This document shows positions 43,923 through 51,141 of a stretch of DNA of 64,000 bases, piece after piece (positions within the stretch are counted from its first letter, which is position 1; the number at the start of each line of letters is the position of its first letter). Position numbers and translations under genes: made by a program. The stretch is taken from positions 17,431 through 81,430 of the forward strand of contig DJJR01000041.1 of assembly GCA_002434245.1 (NCBI GenBank), written 5' to 3'. The notes below the pieces were generated by a model, which worked only from the letters and a program-made list of their open reading frames with translations, made no database searches and was not told where the DNA came from. The stretch comes from Pelosinus fermentans. GTDB lineage: Bacteria; Bacillota; Negativicutes; DSM-13327.

Positions 43923-44402
43923 ATGAGTAGCAATCAAGTTTTATCAGCAGATTTAATTATATCGCAATTAGAGGCTGCAAACGTTAAGGAAATCATTGAG
44001 TCCCTTGGAAATAAGCTGCATGCTTTTGGTTATGTGAAGGATTCTTATGTACCAGCAGTGATAAAGAGAGAAGGAATGTTTCCCACGGGTCTTCCTCTTG
44101 GCAATATTAATGTAGCGATTCCTCATACTGATGTGGAACATGTGAATAAACCAGCCATCGCCGTGGCAACCTTGGCTCATCCAGTGTCTTTTGGCAATAT
44201 GGGCGATTCAGGCAATACACTAAAAGTTAGTATCGTATTTTTATTAGCCATGAAGGAGCCTCATGCTCAAGTCGATTTATTACAGAATTTAGTTGAAACC
44301 TTTCAGAATCCTGAAGTGTTAGAAATTTTGCTAGGGGCGGCTAACCCAAAAGAAATTGAAGAAATTTTAAATCAGTATTTAAAACTAAAGGAGGTGCATT
44401 AA
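43923..44402 (+). CDS. PTS IIA component, galactitol/fructose-like
   Basis: 159-residue cytoplasmic phosphotransfer protein of the EIIA(Fru/Mtl/Gat) fold. The phosphorylated histidine is in VAIPHTDVEHV, near residue 62. TAGGAGG lies before the ATG. It starts 70 bp after the regulator and is followed within 4 bp by the dehydratase gene, so it belongs to the operon. With the IIB and IIC genes it makes a complete transporter. Confidence 0.92.
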   Translation: MSSNQVLSADLIISQLEAANVKEIIESLGNKLHAFGYVKDSYVPAVIKREGMFPTGLPLGNINVAIPHTDVEHVNKPAIAVATLAHPVSFGNMGDSGNTLKVSIVFLLAMKEPHAQVDLLQNLVETFQNPEVLEILLGAANPKEIEEILNQYLKLKEVH

Positions 44403-44405
44403 ATC

Positions 44406-46043
44406 ATGGAACGCGCCATTGATCGTCTGGAGCCTTATCAACGGGCTATAGCCAAAGTTCATCTTGCCTCTGCAGGAGTTTCGCTGGATGCATTGGATGG
44501 CAAACCTTTAGTCGCTGTTGCAAATAGCTGGAATGAAGTATGTCCGGGGCATGAGCCCTTATTGAAGCTGGCGGAAGCTGTTAAAGCCGGTATACGGGCA
44601 GCGGGTGGGGAGCCAATTGAATTTAATACCATTGGTATGTGTGATGGCATCAGCCAGGGACATCTTGGCATGAGGTATACATTACCCCATCGTGACATCA
44701 TTGCGGATTCTGTAGAAGTAATGGTTCGTGGTCATGGTATGTTTGATGGGATGGTCTTATTAGGCTCTTGTGACAAGATTATTCCCGGAATGATGCAGGC
44801 GACTCTGCGGATAAATCTTCCAGCTGTAATTGTCACCGCGGGTACTTCTGTTCCAGAATGCAAGCCGTCAGATTCAAAGAAATTGCGTACGAAGTTCCTG
44901 GCAGGCGAAATTACAGAACGTCAGCTGATTGAAGGTTCTCTCCAATATTATTCTGGTCCGGGAGTATGTCCGTTTTTTGGTACGGCTAACACCATGGCAG
45001 TGCTCTGTGAGGCCATGGGGCTGATGCTGCCGGGGAGCAGCGTCCTTCCAGCGCCAACCAGTGCCCGGCGGTTTTCTGCTGAACAATCTGGTGTAGCGGT
45101 AATGGAGATGATTCAGCAAGGCATCAGACCAAGGGATATTGCCACAGCAGATGCATTTTATAATGCGCTGGTGGTATTAAATGCCTTAGGCGGTTCATTA
45201 AATGCCTTTCTGCATCTTCCAGCCATTGCAGCTGAGGCAGGTATTGCCTTATCCTGGGACAGCTTTGAACAAGTGAGTGATAAGACCCCGCTATTGGCGG
45301 CACTTGTGCCAAACGGTAACCAGACGGTATACGATTTATATCGTGCTGGCGGCTTACCTTCGGTACTGAAGGAGCTTCAATCGCTGCTTAAAATGGAGGC
45401 TAAAACCGTAGGCGGCATAACCATTGGTGAGGTCGCGCGCAGCGCTTCTGAGGGGGACAGAGATGTGATTAAGGCTTTTGCTAAGCCTCTTGCCCCAACC
45501 GGTGGTGTGCAAGTACTGTATGGTTCTATGGCACCCTGTGGGGCATTGGTCAAGGCTTCTGCTGTACCGGAAGAGCAACACGTATTTACTGGGCCAGCCA
45601 TTGTATTTGAAAGTGAGGAAGCTTGTCATACTGCCTTGCATGAGAATAAAATTAAGTCTGGTCAAGTAGTGGTTGTCCGTTATGAAGGACCTAAAGGGGG
45701 GCCTGGTATGCGGGAATTGCACAGGGTTACCGAGGTACTAAAAGGAGTTCCCAATACGGCGTTAATAACAGATGGCCGTTTTTCCGGGGCCAGTGCAGGA
45801 CTAAGTATTGGTTATTTATGCCCTGAAGCAGCGGAAGGCGGGCCCATTGCTTTAATTGAAGACGGTGATACCATAACGATTAGTCTTACCGATGGCACCG
45901 TTAATCTCAATGTTGAACCAGCAGAATTGGAACGCAGGCGTCTTGATTGGCAGCCTCTCATAAAAGAAACGGATTCAAATTTGCTGCTTAGGTATAGCAA
46001 GCAGGTTGGTCCAACTGTCAAAGGAGCAATCTGGGGACTATAA
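44406..46043 (+). CDS. IlvD/Edd family dehydratase, probably sugar-acid
   Basis: 545-residue iron-sulfur dehydratase. Cysteines in NSWNEVCPGH, LLGSCDKIIPGM and GPGVCPFFGTANT should hold the cluster; late TDGRFSGASAGLSIG is the conserved serine motif of the family. Its place between PTS genes and a KDPG aldolase points to a phosphorylated sugar acid (6-phosphogluconate-like) rather than to branched-chain amino-acid synthesis. ilvB/ilvC are absent. It starts 4 bp after the IIA stop with AAAGGAGGTG as site. True substrate unknown. Confidence 0.87.
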   Translation: MERAIDRLEPYQRAIAKVHLASAGVSLDALDGKPLVAVANSWNEVCPGHEPLLKLAEAVKAGIRAAGGEPIEFNTIGMCDGISQGHLGMRYTLPHRDIIADSVEVMVRGHGMFDGMVLLGSCDKIIPGMMQATLRINLPAVIVTAGTSVPECKPSDSKKLRTKFLAGEITERQLIEGSLQYYSGPGVCPFFGTANTMAVLCEAMGLMLPGSSVLPAPTSARRFSAEQSGVAVMEMIQQGIRPRDIATADAFYNALVVLNALGGSLNAFLHLPAIAAEAGIALSWDSFEQVSDKTPLLAALVPNGNQTVYDLYRAGGLPSVLKELQSLLKMEAKTVGGITIGEVARSASEGDRDVIKAFAKPLAPTGGVQVLYGSMAPCGALVKASAVPEEQHVFTGPAIVFESEEACHTALHENKIKSGQVVVVRYEGPKGGPGMRELHRVTEVLKGVPNTALITDGRFSGASAGLSIGYLCPEAAEGGPIALIEDGDTITISLTDGTVNLNVEPAELERRRLDWQPLIKETDSNLLLRYSKQVGPTVKGAIWGL

Positions 46044-46070
46044 ATAAAAAATAGTAAGGGGGATTTTGTA

Positions 46071-46358
46071 ATGGCAAAACGAGTATTAGTATTATGTGGC
46101 AATGGGGTGGCAACTTCTACTGTGGCTTGTAAAAAGATTCAGGAATATATGGCAAATGCCAACGTTCGCTGTGAAGTAATTCAGGCAAAAATCGGAGAAC
46201 TGGCTTCTTATGCTGATAAAGTGGATGTAATCGTCTTAATGGCTATGGGGGCAACACTTCCTGATACCGTAAAGACACCTTTGATTAAAGGACTACCTTT
46301 TCTCACAGGCATGGGGCTAAAAGAAACCTTAGAAGAAATTAAAAAACATTTACAATAA
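46071..46358 (+). CDS. PTS IIB component, galactitol type
   Basis: 95 residues. The P-loop-like VLVLCGNGVATSTVACKK places the phospho-cysteine at residue 9. AAGGGGG precedes the ATG. Located between the dehydratase and IIC genes, it transfers phosphate from IIA to the sugar bound by IIC. Confidence 0.93.
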   Translation: MAKRVLVLCGNGVATSTVACKKIQEYMANANVRCEVIQAKIGELASYADKVDVIVLMAMGATLPDTVKTPLIKGLPFLTGMGLKETLEEIKKHLQ

Positions 46359-46378
46359 AAAAGTAGGGAGGGATAAAG

Positions 46379-47779
46379 ATGGAAACGATTGCAAGTTATT
46401 TTAAAATCATATTTGATGTTGGACCTAATGTAGTACTCCCGTTTTTTATATTTTTGTTTGCCTTAGCGTTAGGGACTAAGCCCAGCAAAGCCATTCGAGC
46501 AGCTATTTTCATCGCAATTGCGCTGATTGGTATTAAAATGGTTGTTGCCTTTATGGGTGATAATTTAGGACCGGCGATGAAGGCGCTTTCCAAAAACTCA
46601 GGGCTTAAGCTGGATGTTATGGATGTGGGCTGGGGTGCTGTTGCAGCAGCTATCTGGGCTACGCCTATGGGGGCCATCGGCATTCCCGTATTGCTAATCT
46701 TTAATCTGGTATTACTTTATTTTCGTGTGACTAAAACGTTAATGGTTGATATTTGGAATTACCATCATTTAATAACTGCTGGTGTCTTAACCTATTATGC
46801 AACGGATAATGTATATCTTGGATTTGCGGGAATGATGCTGGCTGCTTTCATAACCTGGCTGACAGCTGACTGGGCTGCCCCTTTCTTGCAAAAATTTTAT
46901 GGTCTGCCGGGAATCTCGATGCCAACCTTGTCTTCTATATCCGAGTTGGTCATCGCAGCGCCGATCAATGAGTTATTAGATCGTATTCCTGGTGTGAAAA
47001 ATATTCGTGGTAATTTTGATTCGGTGAGGAAATACCTCGGTTTATTTGGTGAACCTGCAGTACTGGCTGTAATCATCGGATTAGTTATTGGAATCATGGC
47101 GAAATATTCCATAAAGGATTCCTTGAATTTGGCGATGAACCTGGCTGCTGTTATGATTATTTTGCCTAAAGTAGTAGCCATTTTAATGGAAGGCTTAATG
47201 CCGATACAAGAAGCCAGCAGTGAATTTTTGCAAAAGCACCTTGGAGGCCGGGAGATATTTCTTGGCTTGGATTCAGCGATTTCCATTGGACATCCTTCTG
47301 TGTTAACTGCAGCACTAATTTTAACTCCATTTGTACTAGTATTGGCAGCTATTTTGCCAGGAAATCAGATGCTCCCCTTTGCAGATATTACAGTCATACC
47401 TTTTCGGATTGCTTTTGTTGTGGCACTGGTTAACGGCAATGTATTCCGTACCTTGGTTATCGGCGCAGTTGTATTGGTACAAGTATTATTGTGCGGTACT
47501 GTAACTTCTCCTGTTTTGACCAAAATATTTTTAGCCGTAGGTGGCAAAATGCCAGAAGGGGCTGTAGGCGTTGCTTCTTTCTCCGGTGGTTCCTTATTTG
47601 TTACCTATGCAATTATGCAGACGTTATCCTTTATTTTGAGCGGTGTGATTATTTCCGCGGTGGTTTTTGGCCTCTTTTTATTAGTGGCAAAATCCCAACA
47701 GCGCAAAGCAATTAAGTTAATGGAAGATGAAGAAGAAAATACGTATGCTGCGATACAAAACAAGTCTACACAGCTATAA
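46379..47779 (+). CDS. PTS IIC component, galactitol type
   Basis: 466-residue membrane permease of the GatC/SgcC family with about ten or more hydrophobic segments. Typical stretches: LPFFIFLFALALGTKPSKAI at the N-terminus and GRDIFLG-like GGREIFLGLDSAISIGHPSV near residue 285. AGGGAGG precedes the ATG 20 bp after the IIB gene. Substrate is not necessarily galactitol: the enzymes next to it suggest an aldonic acid or a sugar converted to one. Confidence 0.92.
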   Translation: METIASYFKIIFDVGPNVVLPFFIFLFALALGTKPSKAIRAAIFIAIALIGIKMVVAFMGDNLGPAMKALSKNSGLKLDVMDVGWGAVAAAIWATPMGAIGIPVLLIFNLVLLYFRVTKTLMVDIWNYHHLITAGVLTYYATDNVYLGFAGMMLAAFITWLTADWAAPFLQKFYGLPGISMPTLSSISELVIAAPINELLDRIPGVKNIRGNFDSVRKYLGLFGEPAVLAVIIGLVIGIMAKYSIKDSLNLAMNLAAVMIILPKVVAILMEGLMPIQEASSEFLQKHLGGREIFLGLDSAISIGHPSVLTAALILTPFVLVLAAILPGNQMLPFADITVIPFRIAFVVALVNGNVFRTLVIGAVVLVQVLLCGTVTSPVLTKIFLAVGGKMPEGAVGVASFSGGSLFVTYAIMQTLSFILSGVIISAVVFGLFLLVAKSQQRKAIKLMEDEEENTYAAIQNKSTQL

Positions 47780-47854
47780 AGAAGACTTGATTCAGATGGA
47801 GTCTTAGAGCGACTTGGTCATCGGATAAACAATAAGAAGAAAGGAGTGGAGTTC

Positions 47855-48502
47855 ATGCATGCTGTACTGGAACATGTGGCCCAAAATGGTGTAGTAGCCA
47901 TTTTGCGCGGTGTTGATCCTAGCATACTTGTGCCTCTCGGACAAGCATTGGCAGACGCTGGTGTAGGAGCAATTGAAATAACATTAAACAGTGAAGGTGC
48001 TCTTCAGGGGATCACGGCGCTCAAGGAAGCAATCGGTGAAAAATTGCCAATTGGCGCTGGGACAGTCATGACAGGCGAAGATGCTCACGCTGCGATCAAG
48101 GCCGGTGCGACCTTTGTGCTAACGCCGCACCTTGCCCAAGAAACACTAGCTGTTTGCTGCCAGGCCAAAATTCCCGCAGTAATTGGTGTAATGACACCAT
48201 CAGAAGCTGTAAGAGCCTATGAGCTTGGCTGCGAAATGGTGAAGATTTTCCCGGCAGCATCTATCGGAGCTAACTATTTTCGGGAACTTCGTGGTCCATT
48301 ACCCCAGATTGCAACGATGGCAGTTGGGGGTGTGAACAAGGATAATGCAGTAGAATTTATCAAAGCTGGTGCAAGGGCTGTGGGTGCTGGCGGTCAGCTC
48401 GTTGATTTTGCCGCTGCCGCGAAAGGCGATTGGGAGGCAGTCAAGCGTAAAGCCAATGAAATTGTTGTTGCTGTTTATGCGGCTAAAAACAAATCTTACT
48501 AA
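47855..48502 (+). CDS. eda: KDPG/KHG aldolase
   Basis: 215-residue class I aldolase that splits 2-keto-3-deoxy-6-phosphogluconate (or a similar acid phosphate) to pyruvate and glyceraldehyde-3-phosphate. Catalytic Glu in AIEITLNSEGAL and the Schiff-base lysine in CEMVKIFPAASIG are intact, as is GAGTVMTGEDA. ATG at 47855 follows AAGGAG by 8 bp; the GTG at 47846 overlaps the ribosome-binding site. Last intact gene of the PTS cluster. Confidence 0.94.
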   Translation: MHAVLEHVAQNGVVAILRGVDPSILVPLGQALADAGVGAIEITLNSEGALQGITALKEAIGEKLPIGAGTVMTGEDAHAAIKAGATFVLTPHLAQETLAVCCQAKIPAVIGVMTPSEAVRAYELGCEMVKIFPAASIGANYFRELRGPLPQIATMAVGGVNKDNAVEFIKAGARAVGAGGQLVDFAAAAKGDWEAVKRKANEIVVAVYAAKNKSY

Positions 48503-48557
48503 GTATGATGATTGTTATTTTAGCAGTTCACCTTTGATTCAAAATAAAAAAGACTAA

Positions 48558-48609
48558 GGCATCTGCCTATGTCTAGGGACTTGGCAGATGCCAAGTCCCT
48601 TTTGTTTTA
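48558..48609 (+). terminator. Terminator with an overlapping alternative stem
   Basis: AGGGACTTGGC-AGAT-GCCAAGTCCCT (48575-48600) is a perfect 11-bp hairpin followed by TTTTGTTTT. GGCATCTGCC at 48558-48567 can instead pair perfectly with GGCAGATGCC at 48583-48592, which covers the loop and inner arms of the terminator. The two folds exclude each other, as in an attenuator. Confidence 0.7.
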
Positions 48610-48636
48610 GCTATAAAAATAAATGGAGGAATGATC

Positions 48637-49615
48637 ATGTATAAATGGAAAGTTGTTGTTACGGCAGTTACGTTTGCTAAAGCTGATCCTGAGCCTCTGC
48701 AGCGTCTACAGGCAATAGGGTGTGAAGTTATTACTAACTCATTGGGTAGGCCCTTGACGGAAGATGAAATGATAAATGCTGCCCAAGATGCAGATGCATT
48801 AATTGTAGGCAATGATAAAGTTACGGGAAAAATCATTCGCTCCTGCCCCCGTTTAAAAGTAATTGCTAAGCATGGTGTGGGTGTAGATGGTATCGACAGT
48901 AAGACCGCAGCCGAATGTGGGGTAGTGGTGACAAATGCTCCAGGCGTGAATAGCCATGAGGTCGCTGATTTGACTTTTGGATTACTCCATATGTTATCCC
49001 GGGGTTTATATATTGCCAATGAAGCCACAAAAAGCGGGCATTGGCTAAAGCCAATGGGCGTAGGTCTTTGGGGTAAAACGATTGGTATTGTTGGTGTCGG
49101 GAAAATAGGTCTGGCTGCTGCTTATCGTGCTACGGGCTATCAGATGAAGATTCTAGGGTTTGACTGTGTGAAAAGGCCGGAGGCAAAGGAAATTGGCCTT
49201 GATTATGTTGCTCTTGATCAATTGCTGCAGCAATCTGATTTTGTTAGTCTTCATTTGCCTTTAACGAATGAAACCCGCAAATATTCTTGATGATGACAGA
49301 TTAGGTTTACTTAAACCAGGGGCGATTCTGATTAATACTGCCCGTAGTCAATTGGTAGAGTATGAAACATTGTATAAGGCATTACTTGACGGTCGTATTC
49401 GTGGGTATGGTGTAGATGTGTATGATTTTGAACCTCCACAGCTGCACCCTATGTTTAGCTTAGAAAATGTTATCTTGACGCCCCACTTGGGCGGGACCTG
49501 CAATGAGTCAAATATTCGTATGGGAAATACCGCTGTAATCAACGTAATTGCAGTATTAGAAAAGCGTACCCCTCCTAATCTGATTGCAATGAATGATGAG
49601 GTGAATCTATGTTAA
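48637..49615 (+). pseudogene. D-3-phosphoglycerate-dehydrogenase-like gene, frameshifted
   Basis: Two overlapping frames together give a D-isomer 2-hydroxyacid dehydrogenase of about 325 residues. The first part (48637-49290) has GIVGVGKIGLAAAYRA and ends LPLTNETRKYS then a stop; the second frame continues NILDDDRLGLLKPGAILINT, then LTPHLGGTCNES with the catalytic histidine. Removing one A from the AAA at 49279-49281 restores a continuous ETRNILDDD. Either the gene is recently broken or this is a sequence error. ATG at 48637 follows GGAGG by 7 bp. It would reduce a keto acid in the adjoining PTS/ED-like pathway. Confidence 0.8.
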
Positions 49616-49620
49616 AAAGA

Positions 49621-49643
49621 AAGCTGAGCATAATGCTCAGCTT
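49621..49643. terminator. Bidirectional stem-loop
   Basis: AAGCTGAGCA (49621-49630) and TGCTCAGCTT (49634-49643) are perfect arms with a 3-base loop, between the dehydrogenase gene and a convergent small gene; flanked by A-rich and T-rich sequence. Confidence 0.75.
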
Positions 49644-49651
49644 AACTTATT

Positions 49652-49846
49652 TTAGCTGTCTCTGTTATAAAACTCTTTCTTAATAAATTTAACACATTGA
49701 TTTAATGTTGCTTCAAGCTGCTCATACATCTCAGATGCGTCTTGATTCTCTTTTGTTAAACGGTCAATCTCTTGACTTAGTTCTGAGATAGCGTTGCATA
49801 ATGTATCATATTCTATTTTCTTTTGAGCGGATAGTTTATGATTCAC
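49652..49846 (-). CDS. Small coiled-coil protein
   Basis: 64 residues with heptad-like spacing (AISELSQEIDRLTKENQDAS). The SQEID segment recalls the Spo0E phosphatase family (SQELD), but the match is short and the rest does not convince me. GTG start preceded by AAGGAATGG. Function unknown. Confidence 0.5.
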   Translation of the reverse strand: MNHKLSAQKKIEYDTLCNAISELSQEIDRLTKENQDASEMYEQLEATLNQCVKFIKKEFYNRDS

Positions 49847-49997
49847 ATAACCATTCCTTTTGAAATTGCTTAAAACTAATCCATATTATACCATATCTTT
49901 CTTTAAATTAGCAATATTTATTCTACTATGAAGAAGTGCATAAAATTGTATTGCTCTCTATAATTTTAATAGTACTAATTATTGGGAGTGTAACCTT

Positions 49998-50273
49998 GTG
50001 CGAAAAAGAGATAACGATAAATTCTATTCAGTATATAGAGAAATTGGTAGAAAGATTGCATTTTATCGTAATCTTCGCGGTTTGAGTCAGGAAGAGCTTG
50101 CAGCGAAAGTTGATATTAGCACGAGCCATCTTTCTAAAATAGAGGCTCCAAATACAAACATAAGCTTTTCACTTGATATGCTTTTGTTGATTGCTGAGGG
50201 GTTAGATGTGGATGTCGCAGCATTCTTTAATCCAACAGAAGTACAAAATTCTTATATGAAGAAAAACAAGTAG
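49998..50273 (+). CDS. XRE family HTH regulator
   Basis: 91 residues. The helix-turn-helix GLSQEELAAKVDISTSHLSK lies at about 28-47, followed by LDMLLLIAEGLDVDVAAFF. A stand-alone cro/cI-like regulator. GTG start after a weak GGGAG. A short stem with T-run follows near 50275-50300. Confidence 0.85.
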   Translation: MRKRDNDKFYSVYREIGRKIAFYRNLRGLSQEELAAKVDISTSHLSKIEAPNTNISFSLDMLLLIAEGLDVDVAAFFNPTEVQNSYMKKNK

Positions 50274-50317
50274 CACCGATAATTCGGTGCTGTTGTTTAT
50301 TCTACGTGTTTTATTCT

Positions 50318-50357
50318 GGAAGCCAAAAACTTATTAGAGAATTGCTAAGGGAATCAT
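50318..50357. repeat. Copy of the gltD 3' end
   Basis: TGGAAGCCAAAAACTTATTA and onward to GGGAATCA matches 41283-41321 with one substitution and one inserted base. It includes the last codons and stop of the gltD-type gene, but no gene precedes it here. Probably a remnant left by duplication or insertion. Confidence 0.75.
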
Positions 50358-50374
50358 AAATCTTGTTGTTATAA

Positions 50375-50384
50375 CATAATTATG
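50375..50384. promoter_or_regulatory. Palindrome before the toxin-antitoxin pair
   Basis: CATAATTATG, 10 bp, within the AT-rich 60 bp upstream of the antitoxin; a TATAAT lies at 50397-50402. Phd-type antitoxins bind such palindromes to repress their operon. Weak evidence. Confidence 0.3.
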
Positions 50385-50419
50385 ATAATATTGTGATATA
50401 ATAACAGCGGGGTGATAAT

Positions 50420-50707
50420 GTGCCATCGATTAGACCGGTATCAGATTTGCGAAACAAATTTGCGGATATTTCAAGAATAGTACATGAAACAGCAGAACCG
50501 GTATTCTTAACTAAGAATGGTTATGGTGACATGGTTGTTATGAGTATTGAGGTTTATGAACGCAAGCTATTTGAAAGTGAAATCTATTTTAAACTGAAAG
50601 AAGCAGAGTTAGAAGCAAAATCCAGTACTATACGATATTCACATGAAGAAGTGTTTGCTGATGTAAGAAAAAATCTTGCTGATACATTAGCAGAAGATGA
50701 TGCATAA
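50420..50707 (+). CDS. Phd/YefM family antitoxin
   Basis: 95 residues. PSIRPVSDLRNKFADISRIV and VFLTKNGYGDMVVMSIEVYE match the Phd/YefM DNA-binding domain; the acidic C-terminal tail should wrap the toxin. GTG start after GGGGTGATAAT. Overlaps the toxin gene by 11 bp, the classical arrangement. Confidence 0.9.
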   Translation: MPSIRPVSDLRNKFADISRIVHETAEPVFLTKNGYGDMVVMSIEVYERKLFESEIYFKLKEAELEAKSSTIRYSHEEVFADVRKNLADTLAEDDA

Positions 50708-51008
50708 GTTAAAATATCTACCGTTGGCGTTAAAGGATTTAAGGAATACTACAAGTTATATTGTTGATGTCTTAAAGGCACCAAAGGCTGCAATGGATTT
50801 AGTTGATGCTTTGGATACTTCTATATCAAGGCTTGTACAGTTTCCATATTCATGCAGGACATATCAGCCAATGAAACCACTTGAGATTGAATACAGAATG
50901 TTACCAGTAAAAAATTACATGGTGTTTTATGTAGTAACTGAACATGAGGTAGAAATACACCGAATTGTTTATGCAAAGATGGATTTTGAGAAGTTTAACA
51001 CGTATTAG
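50697..51008 (+). CDS. RelE/ParE family toxin
   Basis: About 102-103 residues. LPLALKDLRNTTSYIVDVLK, RLVQFPYSCRTY and VKNYMVFYVV followed by HRIVYAKMDFEKF match the RelE/ParE fold. It would either cleave mRNA on the ribosome or poison gyrase; the sub-type is not clear. ATG at 50697 or 50700 within the end of the antitoxin gene. A terminator follows at once. Confidence 0.9.
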   Translation: MMHKLKYLPLALKDLRNTTSYIVDVLKAPKAAMDLVDALDTSISRLVQFPYSCRTYQPMKPLEIEYRMLPVKNYMVFYVVTEHEVEIHRIVYAKMDFEKFNTY

Positions 51009-51016
51009 CAAGTATG

Positions 51017-51054
51017 AAAACTGGCACCTTTTTTATAAGGTTGCCAGTTTTTTT
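51017..51054 (+). terminator. Rho-independent terminator
   Basis: AAAACTGGCACCTT (51017-51030) pairs with AAGGTTGCCAGTTTT (from 51037) with one bulge, ending in seven T residues. Confidence 0.9.
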
Positions 51055-51141
51055 ATAATAAATAAGAGGAATTTCAATAATTTTCGAGAAAACGAGAAAG
51101 ATTAAAGAAAAGCAGTAATAGCGTGTAAAAGAAGGGGCAGT

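Noticed and set aside
45354..45722. 122-codon minus-strand frame within the IlvD/Edd gene
   Set aside because: Antisense to conserved dehydratase motifs, no ribosome-binding site.
49268..49615. Separate small gene for the C-terminal dehydrogenase part
   Set aside because: Its start lies inside the first frame without a ribosome-binding site, and joining the frames restores a normal enzyme.
49652..49846. Spo0E-like phosphatase
   Set aside because: Only the short SQEID segment is reminiscent; the hydrophobic pattern around it does not fit well enough to name the protein.
51060..51141. TPP riboswitch before the SbmA-thiW unit
   Set aside because: Neither CTGAGA nor the conserved ACCTGATCTGG-like core was found in the short leader.
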